This document shows, in pieces, positions 35,954 to 47,853 of a stretch of DNA of 64,000 nt. Numbering within the stretch: position 1 is the stretch's first letter; each line of letters opens with the position of its first letter. The translations under genes were made by a program, and so were the position numbers. The stretch is from Sphaerisporangium fuscum (GTDB taxonomy: Bacteria; Actinomycetota; Actinomycetes; Streptosporangiales; Streptosporangiaceae). Below the pieces are notes generated by a model, which searched no databases, was not told where the DNA came from, and was given only the letters and a program-made list of their open reading frames with translations. Location of the stretch: contig NZ_JAHDTF010000005.1 of assembly GCF_018531465.1 (NCBI RefSeq), forward strand, positions 124,001 through 188,000, read 5' to 3'.

Positions 35954-36675
35954 GGCGCCACCTCGTCGCCCTGGCCGTCATCGCCGGCGGCCGTGTCCAG
36001 CTCGATGCGGCCGTCGCGGACGTGGATGCGCCGCCGGGCGAGGTCGGCCACCTCGCGCTCGTGGGTCACCAGGACCACGGCCACCCCCCGGGACGAGTTG
36101 AGCTCCCGCAGGATGTCCATGACCTCCTCCCCGTTGCGCGAGTCCAGGTTGCCGGTCGGCTCGTCGGCGAGCACGACCTTCGGGTCGCCGACCAGCGCCC
36201 GGGCGATCGCCACCCGCTGCTGCTCGCCGCCCGACATCTGGGACGGCCGGTGGCCCAGCCGGTGCCCGAGGCCGACGGCCGAAAGGGCCCGCCGGGCCCG
36301 CTCACGCCGCTCGGCCCTGCCCACCCCCCGGTAGACCAGCGGAAGCGCGACGTTCTCCAGGGCCGAGGTGCGGGCGAGCAGGTGGAACGACTGGAACACG
36401 AACCCGATGGCCTGGTTGCGCAGCTCGGCCAGGCCGCCGTCGTCCAGCGTGGCGACGTCGACCCCGTTCACCCGAAGGATGCCGGAGGTGGGCCTGTCGA
36501 GGCAGCCCAGCAGGTGCATGAGCGTCGACTTGCCCGACCCGGACGGGCCGACGATCGCCACGAACTCCCCGTGGTCGATGCGCAGGCTCACCCCGCGCAG
36601 CGCGTCGACCGACACACCCTCCAGCCGATAGGAGCGGGCCAGATCGACGGTCTCGAACGCGGGCACGCTCACCAC
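35950..36675 (-). CDS. MacB-like ABC transporter ATP-binding protein
   Basis: A 241-residue ABC ATPase of the LolD/MacB class. Walker A is GPSGSGKSTLMHLLG, the signature is MSGGEQQRVAIARAL, and Walker B ends VVLADEPTGNLDS. The loop KSTLMHLLGCLDRPTSG is characteristic of this class. The C-terminal 15 residues are acidic. It is translationally coupled with the permease and separated by 79 bases from the adaptor gene. Confidence 0.95.
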   Translation of the reverse strand: MVSVPAFETVDLARSYRLEGVSVDALRGVSLRIDHGEFVAIVGPSGSGKSTLMHLLGCLDRPTSGILRVNGVDVATLDDGGLAELRNQAIGFVFQSFHLLARTSALENVALPLVYRGVGRAERRERARRALSAVGLGHRLGHRPSQMSGGEQQRVAIARALVGDPKVVLADEPTGNLDSRNGEEVMDILRELNSSRGVAVVLVTHEREVADLARRRIHVRDGRIELDTAAGDDGQGDEVAP

Positions 36676-36754
36676 ACCCCACCTCCGTCACCGGACGCGC
36701 CGAGGGCCGGTCGCGGGTACGTACGGGCGGCCGGTGACCGGCCCGGACGCGTCG

Positions 36755-38176
36755 TCATGTGAGCTTCTGCCCCGCGCTCACGGTGTCGGCGCCCTTGACG
36801 ACGACCCTCTCGCCGACCGACAGACCCCGGGTGACCTCCACCTCGGCGTCGCCCTGGGCGCCGAGCTTGACCACCCGCCGCTCGGCCGTGCCGTCGCCGC
36901 GGACCACCCAGACCACCGTCTCCTTGCCACTGGTGACGACGCCGGACGCGGGCACCGCGACCGCGTCGGGCGACTCCCGCACGGTGAGCCGGACGACGGC
37001 GCTCATTCCGGGCTTCGGCGCGGGCGCCACGCCTCCGTCGTCGTACGCGCCCCGGCCCAGCGTCAGCCGTACCGGATAGCTCACACCGCCGGTGGTGCCC
37101 TCCTTCGGGGTGACGCCCACGGCGGCGACCTTCGCGCCGTAGGTGGCCCCGGTCACCGCGTCGAGCTCGGCCTCCGCCTTGACGCCGGGCCTCACCAGCA
37201 GGACGTCCGTCTCGTCCACGTCGGCGGAGAGTGTCAGCTTCGAGACGTCGGTCACCGTGGCGACGGCATCGCCCGCCGCCACCGGAACCCCGGCGGCGAT
37301 CGTGCCGCCGGAGCCGGACGCCGCCCCGGGCCCGCCAGGCGACGCCCCGGCCGAGCCCGCCTGTCCCGCGAGACCTGCGGGCAGCTGGCCGATGAGGGCG
37401 CCGAGGCCGCCGGAGCCGCCGCCCGGCGGGCCGCCGAGGGTGACGATCCCGCGGAAGGGCGCCTTGATCACCAGCCCGTCGACGGTCGTCTCCGCGACCT
37501 TGACCGCTGCCCGCGCCTGGCTCCTGGAGGCCGCCTGCAGGGAGCTCATGGAGAAGGCGAGCCCGCCGAGCCCCGCCCCGATCTGCCCGCCGACCTGCGA
37601 GAGCACCTGGTTGACCGACGCGGTCAACCCTTTGGTCACTTGGTTCAGCGCCGTCCGCTGCGCCCGCTGCTGGGCCGCGGCGGCGTCGATCGCGGCGAGC
37701 AACTGAGCTCTGACCAGAGGATCCTTGATCTTCTTGGCCGCCGCACGGGCCCTGGCGAAACCACGGGCGATCTTGCGGTCGAGGGCCGGGGTGGCGCCGA
37801 GGCCCGCGAGGCTGATCGTCGGCATCGGCGCCGCGCCCGCGAGCCGTACCGGTCGGGACGCCTGCCGCTCCGCGCGGCGGGCCTGCTTGAGCTGGTCCTT
37901 AGCCTGCGGAGAGCTGATCCGGGCGAGGACCTGCCCCTTGTCGACGGCGTCACCGTCGTGCACGTACAGCTTGGCCACCGTGCCGGAGGCGGGAGACCGC
38001 AGGGTCGCGGTGGCGCGGGCACCGACCGTGGCCGGAGCCTCGACCACCTCGCGGACCGGGGCGCGCTCGACCTCGGCGATCTGCACCTTCGGCGTCTCGT
38101 CCTGGGAGCAGGCGGAGGCGGACACGAGCACGGCGAGACCGATGAGAAGCGGGGGGATACCGCGACATATCGTCAC
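36755..38176 (-). CDS. HlyD/MacA-like adaptor lipoprotein
   Basis: A 473-residue exported protein. The N-terminal signal ends in a lipobox-like SASAC (about residue 23). A lipoyl-like half-motif (VAKLYVHDGDAVDKGQVLAR) is followed by a long helical hairpin region (about residues 95-210) and then the second half and beta-barrel. Within the barrel there is a Gly/Pro-rich insertion of about 50 residues (PPGGGSGGLGALIGQLPAGL), not typical for MacA. It should link the permease to outside factors. Confidence 0.88.
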   Translation of the reverse strand: MTICRGIPPLLIGLAVLVSASACSQDETPKVQIAEVERAPVREVVEAPATVGARATATLRSPASGTVAKLYVHDGDAVDKGQVLARISSPQAKDQLKQARRAERQASRPVRLAGAAPMPTISLAGLGATPALDRKIARGFARARAAAKKIKDPLVRAQLLAAIDAAAAQQRAQRTALNQVTKGLTASVNQVLSQVGGQIGAGLGGLAFSMSSLQAASRSQARAAVKVAETTVDGLVIKAPFRGIVTLGGPPGGGSGGLGALIGQLPAGLAGQAGSAGASPGGPGAASGSGGTIAAGVPVAAGDAVATVTDVSKLTLSADVDETDVLLVRPGVKAEAELDAVTGATYGAKVAAVGVTPKEGTTGGVSYPVRLTLGRGAYDDGGVAPAPKPGMSAVVRLTVRESPDAVAVPASGVVTSGKETVVWVVRGDGTAERRVVKLGAQGDAEVEVTRGLSVGERVVVKGADTVSAGQKLT

Positions 38177-38213
38177 CGGCCCATCGTAGGAGCGACCCCC
38201 TGCGCCCCGACGG

Positions 38214-39470
38214 TCAGCCCGAAGGCCCGCCCGCCGCCGGCGGAGCGGCGACGCGGCGCAGGCGGCGGATGGCGGGCACGCTCAGCAGCACGACACAGCC
38301 CGCCACGGCCACCATCGTCGAGACCGCGAGGACCCGCTCCGCCCCCAGCCAGGAAGCGGCGGGACCGGCGAGGGCCTGGCCGACGGGGAGCGCCATGACC
38401 GACCCCGCCACCTCGTAGGCGTGGACCCGGTTCAGCACCTCGGGCGCCACCTGCGTCTGCACACTGGTCATCCACATGACGCCCCAGAAGGCCGCCCCCG
38501 TCCCCGCAAGGAGATGGCACGCGGCCATGAGCGGCAGCGGGAGACCGAGGGTGATCGACAGAGGTTGGAGCGCGTACAGGAACATCGCGGCCGCCCCGGC
38601 GGCCAGCGGCCGGACCGGCTTGACCCGCATGGCGATCACGCCGCCGAGGATGGTGCCCGCGCCGTAGGCCGAGGTGACGAAGCCGTACCCGGTGGCCTTG
38701 TACGAGGCGCTGATCAGGGCGGATCCGAGCGGCAGCGAGGGACCGAAGGCGGCGATCCCCATGACCGACCAAATGACGATCACGCCCCACATCCAGGTGC
38801 GCGACCTGAACTCGCGCCATCCCTCCCGGAGGTTGCTCCAGATGCTCCCGTCCGCGGCCTTCGCGCGAGCCGGGTCCAGCCGGAGCAGCGCCAGGCACAG
38901 GGCGCTGACGCCGAACCCGAACGCGTCGATCAGGAACACCACGCCCACGTCGGCGAACGCCACCAGGAACCCCGCGATCGAGGGCCCGATCAGGAGCATC
39001 ATCGACTCGGATGTGCGCTGGGTGGCCACCGCGCGCTGCACGTCGCGCACCAGCTGCGGGACGAGGCTCGCCAGGCCGGGCTGGAACATGGCCACGGCCG
39101 TGCCGTTGATCGCGGCGATCACCATGAGCTGCCAGAGGGCGGGGGTGCCGGTGAGGAACAGCGTCGCGGTGACCGACTGGGACACCAGGCGCGCGAGGTC
39201 GGCGCCGACCATCATCCGGCGCGGGGTGAACCTGTCGGCGAAGACCCCGCCGAAGAGCACCAGGACGGCCACCGGCACCGTCGCGGACGCCAGCGTGTAG
39301 CCCACCCCGGTCGGGCCGTAGCCGGCCTGGAGCACGCCGAGCGACATCGCGACGGGCACCATGGCGGTGCCCAGCGTCGAGACCGAGCGGGCGGTGAAGA
39401 AGAGCCGGAAGCCGGGGGTCCAGACCTCGGGCCCGCTCGCCCGCTCGTCCGTTTCCGTGCGCCCCGTCAT
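38214..39470 (-). CDS. MFS transporter (EntS-like)
   Basis: A 418-residue major facilitator with about 12 helices. The loop 2-3 signature is GGVFADRFTPRRMMVGADLA. Overall pattern resembles EntS/multidrug and siderophore exporters. The substrate cannot be told. The ATG at 39468-39470 lies in the same strand as the ABC adaptor gene but 37 bases from its start, so it is upstream of that operon; coupling is uncertain. Confidence 0.9.
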   Translation of the reverse strand: MTGRTETDERASGPEVWTPGFRLFFTARSVSTLGTAMVPVAMSLGVLQAGYGPTGVGYTLASATVPVAVLVLFGGVFADRFTPRRMMVGADLARLVSQSVTATLFLTGTPALWQLMVIAAINGTAVAMFQPGLASLVPQLVRDVQRAVATQRTSESMMLLIGPSIAGFLVAFADVGVVFLIDAFGFGVSALCLALLRLDPARAKAADGSIWSNLREGWREFRSRTWMWGVIVIWSVMGIAAFGPSLPLGSALISASYKATGYGFVTSAYGAGTILGGVIAMRVKPVRPLAAGAAAMFLYALQPLSITLGLPLPLMAACHLLAGTGAAFWGVMWMTSVQTQVAPEVLNRVHAYEVAGSVMALPVGQALAGPAASWLGAERVLAVSTMVAVAGCVVLLSVPAIRRLRRVAAPPAAGGPSG

Positions 39471-39711
39471 CGATCCCCCGTGTCCCCCCGCCCATGGCGG
39501 CCACGCCGTTCCTCCGCCGTGCGATCCTTCTGCCGCCCTCGGTGTGAGGCCGCGGCGGCTCGGGTGCGCCGGGGCGGTCCGAGATCACCTTACGCCTCTG
39601 TTCGGAAAGTTTCCTAAGGAGTGACCGTCGCGCCCGGGCGTGCCCGGCGTCGTGCGGAGAACTAGGGTGTTCGGCGTAAAGGGTTACTTTTCGCCCGGGA
39701 GGCAGGTTTCC

Positions 39712-39933
39712 TTGTCAGAAGAAAGCGCGGACCAGCGGTGGGCGCGGCTCAAGAAGCGGTTCGACTCGATCGACGGTGACGGCGACGGCTTCATCACCCA
39801 CGCGGAGTTCAGGGAGCACTTCCCTCACCTGCCCGCCGAGGCCATCGGCGCGCTCGACACCGAGGCGGACGCGGACGGCGACGGCCGGATCTCGTTCGAG
39901 GAGTTCGCCCGCCTGACGTCCCTCGACGCCTGA
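39712..39933 (+). CDS. small EF-hand calcium-binding protein
   Basis: A 73-residue protein with two canonical EF-hand loops: DGDGDGFITHAE and DADGDGRISFEE, each with Asp at positions 1, 3 and 5 and Glu at 12. It resembles a calmodulin half, as in actinomycete calerythrin-like or CabC-type proteins, but is smaller. I chose the TTG at 39712 because GGGAGG lies 9 bases upstream; a longer frame starts at 39640 without such a site. No signal peptide is visible, so it is probably cytoplasmic and could buffer or sense calcium. Confidence 0.85.
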   Translation: MSEESADQRWARLKKRFDSIDGDGDGFITHAEFREHFPHLPAEAIGALDTEADADGDGRISFEEFARLTSLDA

Positions 39934-39988
39934 TCCACTCCGGCGTCGAGTCGAGAACATCGTCCGGGGCCGGAGGCCGGGCGGGTGA

Positions 39989-40005
39989 GTGGCCACTACG
40001 GCCAC
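39989..40005. terminator. small hairpin between converging genes
   Basis: GTGGCC and GGCCAC pair around the loop ACTAC, between the EF-hand gene and the convergent proC. The stem is short and lacks a T run, so a terminator role is only possible. Confidence 0.3.
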
Positions 40006-40074
40006 CGCCGTACCGGCTAGCCGAGCCACCCGCCGTCCAACGGCGCCGGCTTCACCGTACGACCGGCGGGGGCT

Positions 40075-40869
40075 TCAGCCGGAGGCGAGTTGGCGGCTGC
40101 GGTCGCGGGCGGCCTCGATGGCGGCGAGGAAGGCCGCGCGGACGCGGTGGCGCTCCAGCTCGGCGATGGCCGAGATGGTGGTGCCACCCGGCGAGGTGAC
40201 CGCCTCGCGGAGGATGACAGGGTGCTCGCCGGAGTCGCGCAGCATGGTCGCCGCGCCGACGATCGACTGGATGACCATGTCGAGCGCCGCCGCCCGCGGC
40301 ATGCCGAGCAGGATGCCTGCGTCGACCATGGCCTCGACGAGGTAGAAGAAGTAGGCCGGGCCGCTGCCGGACAGCGCCGTCGCGGCGTCCTGCTGGGACT
40401 CGGGGATGCGCAGCACCTTGCCGACGGGCTTCAGCAGGTCTTCGGTGTGCTTGAGGTGCTTCTCGGAGGCGTGGGCGCCGGCCGAGATCACGCTCATCGC
40501 CTCGTCGACCAGCACCGGGGTGTTGGACATGACCCGCACGACCGGGACCTCGTCGCCGAGCCGGGACTCCACGAAGGACGTGGTGATGCCGGCCGCCACG
40601 GTGACCACCAGCTTGCCGGCGGGCACGTGGGGCGCGATCTCGGTGAGCAGATTGCCCATGTCCTGCGGTTTCACGGCCAGAATCAGCGTGTCGGCGGTCT
40701 TGGCCGCGTCGATGTTGGACACGACCTGCACACCGTGGCGCTCGCGCAGCGCCTGCGCCCGCTCCTCGCGGCGGGCGGTGGCCATGATCTCGCCCGGCCG
40801 GACGCCCGCGCGCAGCAGCCCCGACAGCAGGGCCTCGCCCATCTTGCCTGTGCCAAGAATCGCGATCAT
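40075..40869 (-). CDS. proC: pyrroline-5-carboxylate reductase
   Basis: A 264-residue enzyme for the last step of proline synthesis. The N-terminal Rossmann motif is AILGTGKMGEALLSGLLRAG; the C-terminal signature is ALSGSGPAYFFYLVEAMVDA followed by the TSPGGTT turn that binds the substrate (LREAVTSPGGTTISAI). The length is normal. It follows the proline dehydrogenase gene on the same strand after 108 bases, placing synthesis and breakdown of proline together. Confidence 0.97.
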   Translation of the reverse strand: MIAILGTGKMGEALLSGLLRAGVRPGEIMATARREERAQALRERHGVQVVSNIDAAKTADTLILAVKPQDMGNLLTEIAPHVPAGKLVVTVAAGITTSFVESRLGDEVPVVRVMSNTPVLVDEAMSVISAGAHASEKHLKHTEDLLKPVGKVLRIPESQQDAATALSGSGPAYFFYLVEAMVDAGILLGMPRAAALDMVIQSIVGAATMLRDSGEHPVILREAVTSPGGTTISAIAELERHRVRAAFLAAIEAARDRSRQLASG

Positions 40870-40977
40870 GTCAACGCACCTCTGGGAGTTGGGAGCGTTC
40901 GAAGCCTACCGACTCCGCACCCCGCGAGGTCCCGCCACCGCCCCGCCTGTGGACAACTCTTCGCCTGTGGACGACCG

Positions 40978-41880
40978 TCAGCGCCCCACCAGGGAGCGGG
41001 CGAGAAGGGTGAGGTTGGCGGGCCGCTCGGCGACCCGGCGGGTGAGCTGGGCGTACCAGTCGGCGCCGTAGGGGATGCGGACGCGGACGCGCGCCCCGTC
41101 GTGAGCCAGCCGCCGCTGCTCCGGACGGCGCACGCCGTAGGCCATCTGGTACTCGAAGCCGCCGGGCTCGCGCTCGTTCAGCACCGCGAGCGCCGAGGCG
41201 ATCTCGACGAGCCGCCGGTCGTGCGTGGCGACCGTGAGGTACCCCCCGGCCGTCATCAGCGCCTTGAGGCAGCGCACGTACGAGCGGTCGACGTCCTCCG
41301 GCTCCTGGTAGGACACCGGCGCGGGCCCGCCGATCAGGCCGCGCGAGAGCCGTACGCGGGCCGAGGCCAGCGACCGGCAGTACTCCTCGGCCCGGCGCCA
41401 GGACGACTGGATCTCCACACCCACGGAGGAGTGCTCCTCGAGCAGCTGGGAGTGCAGCCGCAGTGCCGCCTCGGCCAGTGGGGCCTCCTCGGCGTCGAGG
41501 GTGACGCCCGCCCCGGCCTCCTCGGCCGCCTGGCACACGCGGGCGGCGTTGTCCTTGGCGAGCTTCTCGTCGAAGCGCAGCCCGAGGCCCGAGAGCCGGA
41601 GCGAAATGTCGGCCCCCTTGGCGACGCCACGCCGGGCGAGGCCGTCGAGGAGCCCGAGATGCGCCTCCACGGCGCGGGCGGCCTGGGCTGCGTCGCGGGC
41701 CTCCCCGCCGAGATGGTCGAGGCTCACCAGCAGCCCGTCGGCGACGACCCCTGCCGCCGCGGCCACGGCCTGGTCGGCGCCCTCCCCCGCGACGTACCGG
41801 GCGGTGAGCGGCGTCGTCCTGACGACGCTCTCCACGCGGTCGCTGCTGGAAGCCGCTAGCAGAACCTGACGCAAGACCAT
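40978..41880 (-). CDS. proline dehydrogenase family protein
   Basis: A 300-residue TIM-barrel flavoprotein of the monofunctional proline dehydrogenase type. The C-terminal hallmark IPYGADWYAQLTRRVAERPA with its Arg pair is intact, as is FEYQMAYGVRRPEQRRL. However, the usual RLVKGAY segment reads RLSRGLIGG: the conserved Lys and Tyr are replaced. Activity on proline is therefore uncertain. I chose the ATG at 41878-41880 (AAGGG seven bases before) rather than a TTG two codons upstream. Pathway partner proC lies downstream. Confidence 0.85.
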   Translation of the reverse strand: MVLRQVLLAASSSDRVESVVRTTPLTARYVAGEGADQAVAAAAGVVADGLLVSLDHLGGEARDAAQAARAVEAHLGLLDGLARRGVAKGADISLRLSGLGLRFDEKLAKDNAARVCQAAEEAGAGVTLDAEEAPLAEAALRLHSQLLEEHSSVGVEIQSSWRRAEEYCRSLASARVRLSRGLIGGPAPVSYQEPEDVDRSYVRCLKALMTAGGYLTVATHDRRLVEIASALAVLNEREPGGFEYQMAYGVRRPEQRRLAHDGARVRVRIPYGADWYAQLTRRVAERPANLTLLARSLVGR

Positions 41881-42093
41881 TGGCAACCCTTCCCGACGAG
41901 ATGACGGCCGATGGGAGAGACCTCCCCACCTTACGGCCCTTCAGACGTCGATCACGGGACGCACGGCCCATGTTGCGGTTTGACAACCAAGTACAGACGG
42001 CTGTCGTCTTATACCGCCTTTATACGCATGATCTACCCGATGGTGCCGTAAGTCGGTTCCAGCGCCGGAACCGCCGGTATCGAAGGGGTTTAC

Positions 42094-43653
42094 GTGAAAA
42101 AGATCCTGATAGCGCTGGCCACCGCCGGCGTGGGTCTGAGCGGAGCACTGGTCGCGGCACCCGCGACGGCCAGCGCTCAGCAGGCCCCCGACTACACACC
42201 CCCCGCCCCCCAGTGGGCGCAGTGCGCCGGCCTGCCCGCGGGCATCGAGTGCGCCTCGGTCGAGGTCCCGCTGGACTACGGCCGGCCGTGGGGCAAGAAG
42301 ATCAAGATCGCTGTTTCACGCAAGAAGGCCACCGACACCGCGCACTACCAGGGCGCGATCCTGTTCAACCCCGGCGGCCCGGGCGGCAGCGGCCTGGCCT
42401 ACCCGGCGGTGATGCAGACCCGCCTCGGCGCCCCGCTGGCCGCCCAGTACGACCTCATCGGCTTCGACCCGCGCGGCGTCGGGTCCAGCGAGCCGGCTCT
42501 GAGCTGCGACCCGCACTTCTTCGACCCGGTGCGCCCCGACTACATCTCCTCCACGTGGGCGGAGGAGGCCGCCTGGGTGAAGAAGATGCAGGGCTACTCC
42601 AAGGCCTGTGACGCGACCTACGGCGACCTGCTCAAGCACATGACCACGGTCGACGCGGCCAAGGACATGGACCAGATCCGCAAGGCCCTCGGGCAGCAGC
42701 AGATCAGCTACGTCGGCTACTCCTACGGCACCTACCTGGGGGCCACGTACGCGACCCTCTTCCCGGGCAAGGTCCGCCGCCTGGTGCTGGACAGCATCGT
42801 CAACCCCGAGCGGGTCTGGTACGACGCCAACCTCGACCAGAACCACGCCTTCGAGGACCGTGCCAAGGCGTTCTTCGCCTGGATCGCCCAGTACGACGGC
42901 ACCTACCACCTCGGCACCAACCCCGCCGACGTGGAGAAGGCGTACTACGCCAGCCGCGCCAAGCTGAAGGCCACCCCGGCCGGAGGCCGCGTCGGTCCGG
43001 ACGAACTCGACGACACCTACCTCGCGGGCGGCTACCTCAAGAGCCGCTGGCCCCTCCTCGCCAACGCCCTCGCCAAGTACGTGGCGGGTGACGACTCGGC
43101 CCTGCAGTCGGCGTACGCGACCTACGGCGACAACAGCGGCGACGACAACGGCTTCGCGGTCTACTCGGCCGTGGAGTGCAGCGACGCCCGCTGGCCGCGC
43201 GACTGGGGCACCTGGCACCGCGACTGGTGGCAGTCCTACCGCACCGCGCCGTTCCTCACCTGGGGCAACGCCTGGTACAACGCCCAGTGCCAGTCGTGGC
43301 CGGTCCGCGGGCACGACGACCTGCGCGTCAACGGCAAGTGGATCAAGGACGCCCTGTTCTTCCAGGACACCAAGGACGCCGCCACGCCGTACCAGGGTGG
43401 CGTCGAGATGCACAAGCGCTTCCCGACCTCCCGCCTGGTGGTCATGGACGGCGGCGGCAACCACGGCCTCACCGGCCGCGGCAACGCGTGCGTCGACGAC
43501 ATCTGGAAGGCGTACCTGACCGACGGCACGCTCCCGGCGAGCCTCCCCGGCCCGGACGTCCACTGCGCGCCGTTCCCCGACCCGGTGCCGCCGGCCGCGA
43601 CGCTGCGCTCGGCCCCGACCGCGGACGACGACTGGGTGCCCGGCGAGCGCTGA
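42094..43653 (+). CDS. secreted alpha/beta hydrolase, S33 tripeptidyl-aminopeptidase type
   Basis: A 519-residue exported hydrolase. The signal peptide covers about residues 1-29 (KKILIALATAGVGLSGALVA, cleavage near ATASA). The oxyanion region is LFNPGGPGGSG, the nucleophile is in YVGYSYGTYLG, and the C-terminal TAP-like domain carries the catalytic histidine in DGGGNHGLTGRG. Such Streptomyces-type enzymes remove tripeptides from secreted proteins. The GTG start follows GAAGGGG. A strong terminator lies 21 bases after the stop. Confidence 0.93.
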   Translation: MKKILIALATAGVGLSGALVAAPATASAQQAPDYTPPAPQWAQCAGLPAGIECASVEVPLDYGRPWGKKIKIAVSRKKATDTAHYQGAILFNPGGPGGSGLAYPAVMQTRLGAPLAAQYDLIGFDPRGVGSSEPALSCDPHFFDPVRPDYISSTWAEEAAWVKKMQGYSKACDATYGDLLKHMTTVDAAKDMDQIRKALGQQQISYVGYSYGTYLGATYATLFPGKVRRLVLDSIVNPERVWYDANLDQNHAFEDRAKAFFAWIAQYDGTYHLGTNPADVEKAYYASRAKLKATPAGGRVGPDELDDTYLAGGYLKSRWPLLANALAKYVAGDDSALQSAYATYGDNSGDDNGFAVYSAVECSDARWPRDWGTWHRDWWQSYRTAPFLTWGNAWYNAQCQSWPVRGHDDLRVNGKWIKDALFFQDTKDAATPYQGGVEMHKRFPTSRLVVMDGGGNHGLTGRGNACVDDIWKAYLTDGTLPASLPGPDVHCAPFPDPVPPAATLRSAPTADDDWVPGER

Positions 43654-43673
43654 CCCGCCCGCCTACCCGGCCC

Positions 43674-43709
43674 GGACGCCCCGCCGATCACCGGATCGGC
43701 GGGGCGTCC
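43674..43709 (+). terminator. intrinsic-type hairpin after the secreted peptidase
   Basis: GGACGCCCCGCCGATC and GATCGGCGGGGCGTCC pair perfectly (16 base pairs) around the loop ACCG. There is no long T run, as is usual for high-GC actinomycete terminators. Confidence 0.75.
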
Positions 43710-43770
43710 CACCGTCTGGGTGTAATGCCGTTTCCTGATGACATGGCCCTGCTTCGCTACATTGCTGGCC

Positions 43771-43998
43771 ATGCTTCGGGGAAGACGCGGCGACCAGCAA
43801 GCCCTGGACGACCTGCTGGACGGCGCTCGTGCGGGACGCAGCGGCGTCCTGGTGGTGCGCGGCGACCCGGGCATCGGCAAGACGGCCCTCCTCCGGTATG
43901 CGGTGGACCGGGCCGAGGGGCTCAGGGTGCTGCGCAGCACCGGCGTGGAGACCGAGGCGGAACTGCCGTTCGCGGCCCTCCACCAGCTGCTGCGGTCC
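43771..43998 (+). pseudogene. truncated LuxR-family (LAL-type) ATPase regulator, N-terminal fragment
   Basis: About 75 codons match the start of a large ATP-binding LuxR-type regulator: MLRGRRGDQQALDDLLDGAR, then the Walker A region VVRGDPGIGKTALLRYAVDR and the following ELPFAALHQLLR. Normal proteins of this type have about 900 residues; here homology stops at about 43996 and the DNA continues as antisense permease sequence. The open frame that runs on to 44646 is therefore a chimera without meaning. Confidence 0.75.
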
Positions 43999-44000
43999 GC

Positions 44001-44420
44001 GCCCTGCGGCGGCGGCCACGCCGCAGAGGGCGACCACGACGCCGGTGGAGAAGGCCACGGCGGAAGGCCACGACGCGTCGGTCGGCGTCAGCCAGCCGGG
44101 TGCCATGCCGAGGCCGACCAGCCAGTCGAGCACGGGACCGGCGGCGGCCGGCCCGGCCGCCGCGCCGATCGCCGAGGCGACGACCGCGACCAGGCCGGCC
44201 TCTCCGTACAGCATCCAGCGGACCTGGCGGCGGGTGGCGCCCACGGTGCGCAGCAGCGCGAACTCCCTGCGGCGCTGCGCCACCGCGAACGCGAACGTCG
44301 AGGAGACCACGAACACGGCGATGAACACCGCGAAGCCCGCCGCGATGCCGACGATGGTGGCGGCGTCGTCGCGGGCGCGGTCGTCGTCGTCACGCTCGCC
44401 GGGGTCGACGTCGGGCGCAA
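44001..44420 (-). pseudogene. truncated FtsX/MacB-type permease fragment
   Basis: On the minus strand a fragment of an ABC permease is visible: IVGIAAGFAVFIAVFVVSST, then RRREFALLRTVGATRRQVRW and two further hydrophobic stretches ending VVVALCGVAAA. The beginning of the gene (ATPase-side helices and external domain) and the last residues are missing. It meets the LuxR-type fragment head-on near 44000. The open frame reads through, but there is no sensible start or stop. Confidence 0.75.
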
Positions 44421-44636
44421 GGTGCAGGTCGTCACGGCCGCCGGCGCCAACGTGGTGCCGAGGCGTTCGGTGAGTTTCACTGAGCTTCCCCATATGTTCG
44501 GATCAGGGGCGTCTTCCCTGCTGATCGGAACGCTACGGAGGGCGTCGCCGGGCCGGTACCGGACAAGTGACCAGGACGCCCCGGGCATCTGCCGGAGGGC
44601 CTCGAACCCCGGTGGGATCGGATACGTCGTAGGGAT

Positions 44637-45101
44637 ATGCGGATGATGACGGCGACACTGGCGACCGGATCCCTGCTGCTCGCTCTCGGATGCGGCGCGG
44701 CTCCGAGTGCCACGGCCACGAGCCTGACCCCCGACCAGCCGGTCTCCACGACGGCGACGACCTCGGTCTCCGCCACGGTGGCGCCGAAGACCGAGCCCAC
44801 CCCCATCCGGCCGAAGGGGCACACGATCAAGCCGCACGAGGTGCGGTGGGAGTCGGCCAAGCCCTCCCGCGACGGACGCACGCTCAAGATCGTGTGGTGG
44901 TCCGGCGTGGAGCCCTGCGCCGTCCTCGATCACGTGAGCCTGCGCCAGACCGGGAAGCGTGTGATCGTGACCCTGTACGAGGGCGCCGAGCCGGGCTCGG
45001 AGGACGTCGCCTGCATCGAGATCGCCGTGCAGAAGACGACGACCGTCAAGCTCAAGGCCCCCCTCGGCCACCGCAAGGTCGTCGACGGCGCCAAGCTCTG
45101 A
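44637..45101 (+). CDS. secreted lipoprotein of unknown function
   Basis: A 154-residue exported lipoprotein with lipobox LALGC (about residue 19) after a short signal. A Thr/Pro-rich linker (about residues 25-60) precedes a compact domain with two cysteines (EPCAVLDHVSLRQTGKR and EDVACIEIAVQ) that could form a disulfide. No family is recognised. AGGG is only two bases before the first ATG, so the ATG at 44643 may be the true start. A clear terminator follows. Confidence 0.8.
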   Translation: MRMMTATLATGSLLLALGCGAAPSATATSLTPDQPVSTTATTSVSATVAPKTEPTPIRPKGHTIKPHEVRWESAKPSRDGRTLKIVWWSGVEPCAVLDHVSLRQTGKRVIVTLYEGAEPGSEDVACIEIAVQKTTTVKLKAPLGHRKVVDGAKL

Positions 45102-47818
<2,717 letters not shown>

Positions 47819-47853
47819 GCGACAACCCCTTTGGCAGGCGAAGGAAGCAATAG

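Noticed and set aside
41980..42015. A promoter for the secreted peptidase with TTGACA at 41980 and TATACC at 42010
   Set aside because: The spacer would be 24 bases, too long for a normal promoter; no better pair was found.
43738..44646. An intact 302-residue plus-strand protein
   Set aside because: Only the first 75 residues after 43771 match any family; the rest is antisense to a permease fragment, so it is treated as two pseudogenes.
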